DNA from: Thermoplasmata archaeon
Lineage (GTDB): Archaea > Thermoplasmatota > Thermoplasmata > Lutacidiplasmatales > UBA184
Reading direction: 5' to 3'
NCBI GenBank assembly: GCA_021806135.1
Contig: JAJZYB010000019.1
Span: forward strand, 1 to 34,939
Length of the DNA stretch: 34,939 nucleotides
Part shown: positions 14,277-21,201 of the stretch, piece by piece
Layout: each line of letters opens with the position of its first letter
How positions within the stretch are numbered: the stretch's first letter is position 1
Program-made: the position numbers and the translations under genes
The notes under the pieces: generated by a model
Databases searched by the model: none
What the model was told of the DNA's origin: nothing
What the model saw: only the letters and a program-made list of their open reading frames with translations

Positions 14277-14540
14277 ATGGGCTCGGAGGAGCACTTCGAA
14301 GAGCATCACGCCGTCGCACGGTGGAACACCGGCGGACACCCGCTGGCCTGGGAGATCATCGTGGGCGGGGCCATGTTCTTCACTGGCCTGACCTTCATCT
14401 ACGTCTGGGTGGCCACGTTCATCTGGTACTGGGGCCTCGGCATTTTCCTGGTCCTGTTCGGGGGCATCCTGGTCTTCCATGACCAACCCCTCCTTCGCTC
14501 CCGCGCGGCTGCCAGGAAGCGGTCCGGCCCATCACCGTAG
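14277..14540 (+). CDS. Small two-helix membrane protein
   Basis: 87 residues. A His/Glu-rich N-terminus (SEEHFEEHHAVARW) precedes two closely spaced aromatic-rich hydrophobic segments (about 26-48 and 50-67) and a basic tail (RSRAAARKRS). The tail predicts a cytoplasmic C-terminus, and with two helices the N-terminus would be cytoplasmic too. The HFEEHH cluster could bind metal, but nothing else supports this. It has its own TATA element and is 37 bases from serA. No family recognised. Its strong hydrophobic pattern and promoter make it likely to be a real gene. Confidence 0.7.
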   Translation: MGSEEHFEEHHAVARWNTGGHPLAWEIIVGGAMFFTGLTFIYVWVATFIWYWGLGIFLVLFGGILVFHDQPLLRSRAAARKRSGPSP

Positions 14541-14547
14541 GGGAAGC

Positions 14548-14553
14548 CTTTAG
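14548..14553 (+). promoter_or_regulatory. TATA element of serA
   Basis: CTTTAG is centred about 28 bases before the ATG at 14578, suggesting a leaderless serA transcript. Confidence 0.4.
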
Positions 14554-14577
14554 CCCCGGCCCTCCTCCTCCGCCAGC

Positions 14578-15528
14578 ATGCTCGGCGCTCGCCCGGTCGT
14601 CCTGGTCGCCGATGAGCTCGATCCCCGGGCGCTGGAGGACCTCGGACGGAGCGCGGAGGTGGTGAACGCCTCCGCCGCGCCGGAACTGGTCTCCGCCACC
14701 CTCCCCCGGGCCGAGGGCCTCATCGTCCGGAGCCGGACCAAGGTCACCAAGGAGCTCCTGGCCACCGTGGGGCCGCTACGGGTCATCGGGCGGGCCGGTG
14801 TGGGGGTCGACAACATCGACATGGCGGAGGTGAACCGGCGCCGGATCCCGGTGGTCAACGCCCCGGCGGCGGCCACCGCGAGCGTGGCCGAGCTCACGGT
14901 GGGCCTCCTGGTCGCCGTGGCCCGGGACTTCGGGAGCCAGATGGTGGCCGTGAAGTCCGGGACATGGAAGAAGGCCGGGAACGGGACCGAGCTCTCCGGA
15001 CGCACGGTCGGTTTCGTGGGATATGGCCGCATCGCCCGGGAAGTGGGGGTCCGGCTCCGGGCGTTCGGCATGGGGGCCCAGGCGTACGATCCTTTCCTCT
15101 CCAGCACCGGGGACGAGACCCCGTTGGTCCCCTTGCCCCAGCTCCTGGAGACCAGCGATGTGGTCTCCGTACACAGCCCCCTCACTCCCGAGACCCATCA
15201 CCTGATAGGGGCCCGGGAGCTGTCCCAGATGCGGCCCGGGGCCATCCTGCTCAACGCCGCACGGGGCGGACTGATCGATGAAGGGGCGCTCCTCGCGGCG
15301 CTGGAGTCCGGGAGGCTCGGTGGGGTGGGACTCGACGTCTTCGAGGTCGAGCCTCCCCGGGACCCCCGGCTCCTCTCCCACCCGAAGGTGGTGGCGACCC
15401 CGCACATCGGTGCCTCCACCAGGGAGGCGCAGGCCCGGGCCGGGGCGATCACCGTGGCGCAGGTCTTGAAGGTCCTCCGGGGAGAGACGCCCGAGTTCTG
15501 TGTCAATCCCGAGGTTTGGAAACGATGA
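14578..15528 (+). CDS. serA: D-3-phosphoglycerate dehydrogenase, short form
   Basis: 316 residues. It catalyses the NAD-dependent oxidation of 3-phosphoglycerate to phosphohydroxypyruvate, the first step of serine synthesis. The substrate domain (1-100, with IGRAGVGVDNID) is followed by the NAD-binding domain with GFVGYGRIAREVG (145-157). The catalytic residues are R229 (NAARGGLIDE), the Glu in DVFEVEPP (near 258) and H276 (TPHIGAS). No ACT domain follows, so serine feedback of the classic type is not expected. Closely related D-2-hydroxyacid dehydrogenases are possible, but coupling (ATGA overlap) to a class V aminotransferase supports the serine pathway. Confidence 0.9.
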   Translation: MLGARPVVLVADELDPRALEDLGRSAEVVNASAAPELVSATLPRAEGLIVRSRTKVTKELLATVGPLRVIGRAGVGVDNIDMAEVNRRRIPVVNAPAAATASVAELTVGLLVAVARDFGSQMVAVKSGTWKKAGNGTELSGRTVGFVGYGRIAREVGVRLRAFGMGAQAYDPFLSSTGDETPLVPLPQLLETSDVVSVHSPLTPETHHLIGARELSQMRPGAILLNAARGGLIDEGALLAALESGRLGGVGLDVFEVEPPRDPRLLSHPKVVATPHIGASTREAQARAGAITVAQVLKVLRGETPEFCVNPEVWKR

Positions 15529-16742
15529 CGAACAGCGTAAGGAGCGCCAGTGCCCCGTCGAAGAGTCCGGCCACCCCCGTCCCCTCCCCCGAGGGGGTCC
15601 CCATCCCCGACGCTTTCGATCCCTACACCAGCACGTTCCTCTTGGCCGGTCCGGTCCAGATGCATCCCCGGGTCCTCCAAGCCATGGCCACTCCGGCCCT
15701 CAACCACCGCGGAGAGTACTTTCACTCGGTGGTCCGGGAGATCGTCGACCTCCTGCCGCTGGTCTTTGGTCGGCCGGGCCGCCAGGCGGTCCTCACGGGG
15801 AGTGGCACGGCCGGGCTCGAAGCCGTGGTCGCCGGGTTGGTCCGGCCCGAGGATCGCGTCCTGGTGATCTCCAATGGCCATTTCGGGGACCGGATGGAGA
15901 AGATCGTCCAGCGGTTCGGCAAGGCCGTCCCGCTCCGGGGCACCTGGGGCGAACCGGTGAGCTCCGAGGCCCTGAAGGAGGCTTTGGAGACCGGACCGTT
16001 CCGGGCCGTGACCCTGGTCTACAACGAGACCAGCGTGGGGTTCACCAACCCGGTGGAGGAGATCGGATCCATGGTTCGGCGCCAGGGGGCGCTCTTCCTG
16101 GTGGACGCGATCAGCGCCCTCCCCGGGCTCGATCCCCCTTCGGACCGGGCGGGCGTGGATGCCCTGGTGGTGGGCGCGCAGAAGGGGCTCGCGGCCCCCG
16201 CCGGGCTTTCCCTGGTCCACCTGTCGGACCGGGCGTACGGCGAGCTCGCGCCCCGGACCTACTATAACGATCTCAAGGAGCATCTGAAGAGCCTGGAGAA
16301 GGACGACACGCCGTTCACCCCCGCGGTCCCGCTCTTCCTCGCGCTCAAGGAGGCCCTGCTCCTGCTGAAAGAGGAGACCCCCGAGCGCCGGCGGGCCCGG
16401 AACCACCAGCAGGCGGAGGCGCTCCGGGCGGCGGTGGCCGCCGTGGGGCTACGGCTCTATCCCAACCCGGCCTACGCTTCGGACACCGTCACCGCCATCC
16501 GATACCCCCCGGGCGTGGAGGACTCGGCGTTCCGGGCCGGGCTCCGGGAACGCCACAACGTGATCGTCTCAGGAGGCCAGGGCATCGCCAAGGGGGCGAC
16601 CTTCCGGATCGGGCACATGGGGATGGTGAAGGACGGCGATCTGCTCGCCGGGATCGCGGCCGTGGAGCGGGAGCTCCTCCGGGCCGGGGTCCTCTCGGAG
16701 TTGGGAGAGGGCGTCCGGGCCTACCTGAGGACCCGAGGGTGA
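15525..16742 (+). CDS. Class V aminotransferase (phosphoserine/serine-pyruvate type)
   Basis: 405 residues from the ATG at 15525, which overlaps the serA stop as ATGA. Family signatures: LLAGPVQMHPRVLQAM, the phosphate loop LTGSGTAGLEA, D194 (FLVDAISALPG) that pairs with the PLP ring nitrogen, and the Schiff-base lysine K220 (GAQKGLAAPAGLS). The sequence is of the alanine-glyoxylate/serine-pyruvate aminotransferase type. Many archaea use such proteins in place of SerC to aminate phosphohydroxypyruvate, which fits the coupling to serA. A serine-glyoxylate role cannot be excluded. The phosphoserine phosphatase is not in the window. The first 28 residues are a Pro/Ser-rich extension. Confidence 0.88.
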   Translation: MTNSVRSASAPSKSPATPVPSPEGVPIPDAFDPYTSTFLLAGPVQMHPRVLQAMATPALNHRGEYFHSVVREIVDLLPLVFGRPGRQAVLTGSGTAGLEAVVAGLVRPEDRVLVISNGHFGDRMEKIVQRFGKAVPLRGTWGEPVSSEALKEALETGPFRAVTLVYNETSVGFTNPVEEIGSMVRRQGALFLVDAISALPGLDPPSDRAGVDALVVGAQKGLAAPAGLSLVHLSDRAYGELAPRTYYNDLKEHLKSLEKDDTPFTPAVPLFLALKEALLLLKEETPERRRARNHQQAEALRAAVAAVGLRLYPNPAYASDTVTAIRYPPGVEDSAFRAGLRERHNVIVSGGQGIAKGATFRIGHMGMVKDGDLLAGIAAVERELLRAGVLSELGEGVRAYLRTRG

Positions 16743-16754
16743 TGGTCGACCTTC

Positions 16755-17216
16755 TCAGATGTCCAGAATGACCGAGGCCCTGCCGGCCCTGCGGTCAAAC
16801 GTGAGATCGTGCAAGGTGACGGCCTTCACGCCCACCTTGACCGGATGACGGGCCGGTTGGAGCGTCTCCCCGAAGGCGCTTCCCCAGGCCGTGGGGGTCC
16901 CTCCCGGGTCCAGGTGGACCTCCACGTGATGGGGTAGCCAGCCGGCGTCCTGCCAGTAGAGGATCTCCCCCAGGAACGCCACGACCAACCCTTCGTCCGT
17001 CTGTCCCTCCACCCGGAACCGACGGCCCTCCCGGGGAGCGATCCTTCCGCGGTCGGTGACGACCTCCACGAGCGCTTCCGCCAGTTCGGCCAGGAGGCGG
17101 GCGCCATCCCCGGCCCGGGCCGCGATCCCCACGTCCGCCGTGGTCCCGAAGGACCAGTGGGCGGGCTCCTGCCCGGGGGGCTCCTCGGAAAGGGCGGGAG
17201 GCTCCGGCGGGGCCAT
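16755..17216 (-). CDS. Archease, activator of the RNA ligase RtcB
   Basis: 153 residues. The segment WSFGTTADVGIAARAGDGARLLAELAEALVEVV is the archease signature, with the metal-binding Asp at 28 (the family usually has HTADIGI; here GTTADVGI). The C-terminus HDLTFDRR...ASVILDI carries the conserved terminal Asp. Archease stimulates RtcB in tRNA splicing and RNA repair by promoting ligase guanylylation. The rtcB gene is not in this window. A Pro/Glu-rich N-terminal tail (1-18) is unusual but fits this genome's style. The ATG lies 26 bases from a symmetric TATA element shared with the glycosyltransferase gene. Confidence 0.85.
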   Translation of the reverse strand: MAPPEPPALSEEPPGQEPAHWSFGTTADVGIAARAGDGARLLAELAEALVEVVTDRGRIAPREGRRFRVEGQTDEGLVVAFLGEILYWQDAGWLPHHVEVHLDPGGTPTAWGSAFGETLQPARHPVKVGVKAVTLHDLTFDRRAGRASVILDI

Positions 17217-17238
17217 GGTGGCGGACCGGACCCGTCCC

Positions 17239-17248
17239 TAAGCTTAAG
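17239..17248. promoter_or_regulatory. Shared divergent promoter of archease and GT2 genes
   Basis: TAAGCTTA (17239-17246) is a perfect palindrome extended by AG, so it presents a TATA-like element on both strands. Its centre is 26 bases from the archease ATG and about 40 from the GT2 ATG at 17282. This matches a leaderless start to the left and a short leader to the right. Confidence 0.5.
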
Positions 17249-17281
17249 ACGGCATGCGGGGTTGGAGTACCTCACCTTCCC

Positions 17282-18061
17282 ATGAGGGCGAGCGTTGTCA
17301 TCCCCACCCTGAACGAGGCCGAAGGGCTACCGCGGACCCTGGAGGTCTTCTACCGGGCGGCCGCGTCGGCCAACCGGACGCTCTTCCCGCAGGACCCGGT
17401 GGACTGGGAAGTGCTGGTCGTCGACGGGGCCTCCACGGACGGAACCCCGGAGATCGCCCGGCGCCTCGGGGCCCGGGTGGTGAACGAACCGCGCAAGGGG
17501 TATGGCCGGGCCTACCGGACCGGCTTCGACCTGGTCCAAGGGGAGTACGTGGCCACCCTGGACGGGGACGGGACCTACCCCGCCGACAAGATCCCCTGGA
17601 TGCTCCTTCACCTCATCCACCACGACCGGGACTTCCTCACGGGTGACCGGCTCACCTACCTCGAGCAAAAGGCGATGACCACGGAGCACCGGATCGGGAA
17701 CCTGGCCCTCAACCTCACCTTCCGGGTCCTCTTCCACACCTGTTTGAAGAACGCCCCGGCCCGGGCGCTGGTGGACTCCCAAAGTGGCCTCTGGGTCTTT
17801 CGGCGGTCCATCCTGCCGAAGCTCCGGCTGACCCAGGACGGGATGGCCTTCTCCGAGGAACTGAAGCTGGAGGTGCTCCTCCGGGGCTTCCGGCTGGAGG
17901 AGATCCCGATCCACTACACCGAGCGGTGGGGACGGCCGAAGCTCTCCAGCTGGCGGGACGGGTACCGGAACCTCACCTACCTGTTCCGGAAGCGGGTGGA
18001 GATCTCCCAGGAGACCCGGCGGGCCCGGCAAGTACCGGTCCCTGCCGAAGTGGGTGCGTAG
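17282..18061 (+). CDS. Family 2 glycosyltransferase, dolichyl-phosphate sugar synthase-like
   Basis: 259 residues. A GT-A fold: SVVIPTLNEAEGLPRTL at the N-terminus, VVDGASTDGT (47-55) for nucleotide binding and the metal-binding DGD at 94-96 (TLDGDGTYP). These are followed by a segment resembling dolichyl-phosphate glucosyl/mannosyl transferases (GDRLTYLEQKAMT, ... DSQSGLWVFRR, FSEELKLEVLL, IPIHYTERWGRPKLSSWRDGYRNL). No membrane helix is visible, so it probably works at the cytoplasmic face, transferring a sugar from a nucleotide donor to a polyprenyl phosphate. This would support the N-glycosylation suggested by the sequons at 5975-6982. The exact sugar and lipid are unknown. Confidence 0.88.
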   Translation: MRASVVIPTLNEAEGLPRTLEVFYRAAASANRTLFPQDPVDWEVLVVDGASTDGTPEIARRLGARVVNEPRKGYGRAYRTGFDLVQGEYVATLDGDGTYPADKIPWMLLHLIHHDRDFLTGDRLTYLEQKAMTTEHRIGNLALNLTFRVLFHTCLKNAPARALVDSQSGLWVFRRSILPKLRLTQDGMAFSEELKLEVLLRGFRLEEIPIHYTERWGRPKLSSWRDGYRNLTYLFRKRVEISQETRRARQVPVPAEVGA

Positions 18062-18073
18062 GCGGAGCGCCGC

Positions 18074-18226
18074 CTACTTCGTCTTGCCGGACCGTTCCCG
18101 GGACTTCACCCGGAGTCCGTGGTAGCCGCACTTGCGGCACTGGACCGCCCGCATGGGGTTGCGAGCGGAGCAGTTCATGCAGATCTTCTTCAGCAACAGC
18201 CGTTGCGTGGCTTCGGGGAAGGGCAT
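18074..18226 (-). CDS. rpl40e: 50S ribosomal protein L40e
   Basis: 50 residues, the normal size. [23 protein letters not shown] is followed by a C-x2-C...C-x2-C zinc ribbon (C16, C19, C30, C33; CMNC and CRKC) and [11 protein letters not shown], the standard archaeal L40e pattern. The N-terminal Met at 18226 is the only sensible start; longer upstream frames run back into non-ribosomal sequence. It is a component of the large ribosomal subunit. The gene is divergent from the AMMECR1 gene and lies about 30 bases from the shared TATA element at 18252-18260. Confidence 0.95.
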   Translation of the reverse strand: MPFPEATQRLLLKKICMNCSARNPMRAVQCRKCGYHGLRVKSRERSGKTK

Positions 18227-18251
18227 AGGGAGGCGGTGGACCCTCGGCGGC

Positions 18252-18260
18252 GTATTTGAG
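18252..18260. promoter_or_regulatory. Shared divergent promoter of L40e and AMMECR1
   Basis: GTATTTGAG is the only AT-rich patch in the 63-base gap. It is centred 30 bases from the L40e ATG (18226) and 34 from the AMMECR1 ATG (18290), so it could serve both directions. Confidence 0.45.
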
Positions 18261-18289
18261 GTTGGTGGGGATGGGGTCGTGGGAGGTCC

Positions 18290-18940
18290 ATGACCCGAAG
18301 CCCTCGGTACCGGGAGGAGGTCCCCTCCCCCCCGGCACCGGGACCCACCGGGCCGGTCGCGGTGAGGTTGGTCCGTCGGACGCTCGAAGGCTACCTTTCC
18401 CTGCCGGAAGAGCAGGCGGTGGCGGAGGTCCCAGGGGAATACGCGCGGGTCCCAGGACTCTCCATCCTGCGGGGGGTGTTCGTGACCCTCCGAACCCATC
18501 CGGAAGGGGAACTTCGGGGCTGTGTCGGGTTCCCCGTCGGCCGGGAACCCCTCTACCGGGCCCTTCCCCGGGCGGCGCTCTACGCCGCCCGGGCGGATCC
18601 CCGGTTCCCACCGTTGTCGTCCTCCGAGCTTCCCCGGATCCGGGTGGAGGTCTCCCTGCTCACCCCTCCCCGCCGGTTGACCGTCCCGGCCCCGGAGGAC
18701 CTCCCCCGGGCGATCCGGGTGGGCGTCGACGGCCTCATCTTTCGGGGGTTCGGACAGGAAGGGTTACTCCTGCCTCAGGTGGCGCCGGAGCAGGGTTGGG
18801 ATGCCGAAGACTTTCTGGACGGGGTGAGCCGGAAGGCAGGTCTTCCTCGCGGGGCCTGGCGAGAGAAGGGGGTGGAGATCTTCACCTTCCAGGCCGAGGT
18901 CTTCGAGGAACCGCTGCCCGGGGGACGACCGGGCCCTTGA
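18290..18940 (+). CDS. AMMECR1-domain protein
   Basis: 216 residues. The invariant motif ELRGCVG (74-80), after [10 protein letters not shown], and the second conserved block with [25 protein letters not shown] identify the AMMECR1 family. The motif [26 protein letters not shown] is also typical. Family members occur throughout archaea and eukaryotes. A radical SAM partner (AmmeMemoRadiSam system) is often linked in archaea, but none is in this window. The molecular activity is unsettled. The Cys in RGCVG is preserved. It shares a promoter with L40e. Confidence 0.92.
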   Translation: MTRSPRYREEVPSPPAPGPTGPVAVRLVRRTLEGYLSLPEEQAVAEVPGEYARVPGLSILRGVFVTLRTHPEGELRGCVGFPVGREPLYRALPRAALYAARADPRFPPLSSSELPRIRVEVSLLTPPRRLTVPAPEDLPRAIRVGVDGLIFRGFGQEGLLLPQVAPEQGWDAEDFLDGVSRKAGLPRGAWREKGVEIFTFQAEVFEEPLPGGRPGP

Positions 18941-19314
18941 CCCATCTTTCGGGCATGGTCGGCAACAGGCCCCTCTGACCAGGCCGGACTCCCACGAGAC
19001 TCGGTCGCCGCAGCGGCACCCCCTCGATCCGGGCTGGCACCCATCAGGCACCATGCCCTGTCGAGGTGGTGTCCCCCACCGGCAACAACGCCGATGGCAG
19101 ATCGTCCGGTCGGCGCCGGTCGGTTGCCTGCGGGATCCGAAAGATGGGTACATGGAAGGGGAGCCACGACTTGCCCTCCCCTACCGGGGAACGGTTCGTC
19201 CAGGGGAGTCCGGAGGCCCTGGCCGACCGGAGACCCATCCTCACCCGCCGGGGCGAGTTCCCCTCCGAGCGCAAGTCTCCCGGGCAGCCACAGGCGGCTT
19301 CCCCGGCTCGTGCG
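18941..19314. other. Gene-free interval between AMMECR1 and the cupredoxin gene
   Basis: About 374 bases between two convergent genes. Open frames exist on both strands but lack family motifs and regular third-position G/C bias. I see no RNA gene and no strong terminator. It may be the remains of a deleted gene, but there is no recognisable fragment. Confidence 0.35.
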
Positions 19315-19971
19315 TCACGTCACGGTGACGTTCCCGTACATCATCCCGGGTTCCGTCATGGGGCCGCACCGGCACATGCATCCCCACTGGTAGGTGCCTT
19401 GGGAACCGAAGGTGGCGGAGAACGTCACCGTGATCGGGGTGCGGTCGTTCGGGGCGGGGGGAACGGGGACATTGAGGTTGTAGAGCGTGTCATACATGGT
19501 GAAGGTGTGGCTGACGCCTGTGGTGGCCAGGCAGGTGACCTGACTCGGAGGATGCGAGGAGTTGACCTGGACGAACTCTTCGCCTCCCACGGTCCCAGCC
19601 ACGCAATTGTCATTGGGAACCAGGAGATAGTTCGTCGAGGGATCGTAGTTGGTGATGGTGAAGACCACCCGGGACATTGCCGGTACGGCGAAGTTCCCCG
19701 GCGTGTACCACGAGTCGCCGGTGGCGGGCGAGTAGTGGATGGTGAGGTTCACGTAGGAAGTGAGGGGAAAGGGCGAGGAGGCACGGCCCGGCACCCCGCC
19801 CAGGAAGTTCCCCACCTCGAGGCCAGCGACGACGACGAGAACGATCAACAGGACCCCGGCGATGATCGCCACGACCTTCTTGGAGCCAGAGGCGGAGGTC
19901 GTGGCGGAGTGGGGGGGGAGCCCGACCGTCTGGACTTGGCGGAAGGAGGCGGGTGCGACATTGCGGTACAT
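19315..19971 (-). CDS. Membrane-anchored cupredoxin-domain protein
   Basis: 218 residues from the ATG at 19971, which has a GAGGTG ribosome-binding sequence six bases upstream, unlike the leaderless neighbours. A single N-terminal helix (about 32-51, after two Lys) anchors it, with the rest outside the cell. The copper-site pattern of a cupredoxin is visible: H155 (GVSHTFTMYD), then YQWGCMCRCGPMTEPGMM with C198, C200, C202 and M210/M211. The CxxxC spacing resembles the CuA motif of cytochrome oxidase subunit II, but the usual His of CxxxCxxxH is Thr here (T206). Several N-x-T/S sequons occur. Likely an extracytoplasmic copper electron carrier or copper-binding protein; its partner is unknown. 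Confidence 0.78.
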   Translation of the reverse strand: MYRNVAPASFRQVQTVGLPPHSATTSASGSKKVVAIIAGVLLIVLVVVAGLEVGNFLGGVPGRASSPFPLTSYVNLTIHYSPATGDSWYTPGNFAVPAMSRVVFTITNYDPSTNYLLVPNDNCVAGTVGGEEFVQVNSSHPPSQVTCLATTGVSHTFTMYDTLYNLNVPVPPAPNDRTPITVTFSATFGSQGTYQWGCMCRCGPMTEPGMMYGNVTVT

Positions 19972-20543
19972 AAGATGCACCTCAGTGAGGGAAGGGCTTC
20001 TCGTGGTCAAGGACCCTCTCTCCTTACCGCACTGACGGTCCGGACATCGGTTACTGGCACGATCTCCCGTCCCCGGTCCGCGGGGATCCGCATTCCGGCG
20101 TCTTCGGTGAGGCTGCCCGAAGACCCCACCCCCCAAGGTAGACTCAGCGCAGGGGCTCAGGGGGGTAGGCGACCGGACGGTGAACCGTCGGTCGGTCCAG
20201 CCCACTTCCGTCACCGGAAGGCGGACTTGAAGACGAATCTCCCGGGTGGTCTGGCTCAGCCTTCACGGACGCGGTAACGTGGCGGCGGTCCTCACGACGC
20301 GCTTCGCTCGGCCGGGGAACGGAGGCCGAGGCGCGAGGACGCCGGGTCAAGGCCCGGGAAGCGGGTGGGGCGAAGGGCCGCGCCGACCCCACAGGAGACC
20401 GGAAGGGAGGGGTCAGCGCCCCTCGCGAACCGCGTCTGCGGGGACGCAGGACCTCGTCACCAGGGCTGACCGTTCGGGCCGGCAGGCGGTGTCCTGGGGG
20501 CCAGAGAGCGTACCTTCTTGACCCGGAGCACCATCGACCGGCC
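19972..20543. other. Long gene-free interval with several strong hairpins
   Basis: About 570 bases lie between the divergent cupredoxin and VOC genes. No frame is convincing as protein. From about 20285 to 20450, perfect stems follow one another: GTCCTC 20288-20293 with GAGGAC 20335-20340 (enclosing CGGCC/GGCCG), GTGGGG 20365-20370 with CCCCAC 20387-20392, GAGGGG 20407-20412 with CCCCTC 20419-20424, and GCGTC 20432-20436 with GACGC 20443-20447. This could be an unidentified structured RNA or long untranslated region. High GC content makes some stems expected by chance. Confidence 0.35.
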
Positions 20544-20987
20544 GTGGTCGGCGACGCCCGCTTCCTCTACTCCGGGATCCGGGTCCGGGACCTTCCGGGG
20601 TCTCTCCGATTCTACCGGGCCCTGGGCTTCCGCGTCTTTCGTCGGGGGGTGATGGACCACGGGGGAGAATGGGTGGATCTGAAGTTCCCGGGGTCCCACC
20701 ATCGCCTGGAGCTGAACTATTACCCTCCCGGGTCCCCGTTCTACGAGCCTTTCGGCCCGGGATCTGAGTTCGACCATTTCGGCATCTACGTCACGGACCT
20801 CGCGCGGTGGGTCTCCCGGGCGAAGCGGGCTGGAGGACGGCTGAAGGCGGAGGTCCCCGGCGGGAAGACCCGCCTCCTCTACGTCGAGGACCCGAATGGC
20901 ATCTGGCTCGAGTTCATCGGGCCGGCCACCCCGGCCCCCCGGCCCCGGGCCAAGCGGACCCGCCGCCGGTCCCCGCCCAAACCATAG
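20544..20987 (+). CDS. VOC-superfamily (glyoxalase/dioxygenase-like) protein
   Basis: 147 residues from the GTG at 20544; no ATG start is available. Two beta-alpha-beta-beta-beta modules typical of glyoxalase I are visible: GIRVRDLPGSLRFYRALGFRV, then FDHFGIYVTDLARWVSRAKRAGG. Expected metal ligands E56 (LELNYY), H78 (FDHFGI) and E123 (WLEFIG) are present, but the first ligand, normally His just before the first strand, is Tyr (Y9). It may therefore bind metal with three residues or use another reaction. The end is a basic Arg/Pro-rich tail. The specific substrate cannot be told. Confidence 0.85.
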   Translation: MVGDARFLYSGIRVRDLPGSLRFYRALGFRVFRRGVMDHGGEWVDLKFPGSHHRLELNYYPPGSPFYEPFGPGSEFDHFGIYVTDLARWVSRAKRAGGRLKAEVPGGKTRLLYVEDPNGIWLEFIGPATPAPRPRAKRTRRRSPPKP

Positions 20988-21201
20988 GCCCCCGCGCCCG
21001 GGCGACGGGACCTCCCCTCACGCTCCCCTCCTTCGCCGGACGCGGGCGTCCTCCGCCCCTCCAGCGTCCCGGGCCCCCCTCCCGGGGATGGTTCGCGGGC
21101 CTCCCATCCTGGGCCCGTTCATTCGCCCGCTCCACCTCGGTCGGCGTGGTCGGCGGGGAGAGGCAAGCGGACGGGACCCCGGGGCTCCGCCCGCTCACCG
21201 A
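20988..21201. other. Short intergenic region between convergent VOC and IleRS genes
   Basis: 214 very GC-rich bases. A frame on the minus strand is open but is made of Pro/Gly/Arg-rich sequence without a motif. Nothing functional seen. Confidence 0.35.

Noticed and set aside
20215-20245. Minus-strand AAGTCCGCC resembles part of the RNase P RNA conserved region I
   Set aside because: The preceding GAGGAA is missing, and no partner conserved regions (ACAGAA or AGA-GATGA types) are found at sensible distances.
20395-20420. GACCGGAAGGGAG resembles the conserved GGAAGGGAGCAG region of SRP RNA helix 8
   Set aside because: The essential GAGCAG side and the paired asymmetric loop are absent, so I do not call it SRP RNA; it is kept only as part of a generic structured-RNA candidate.
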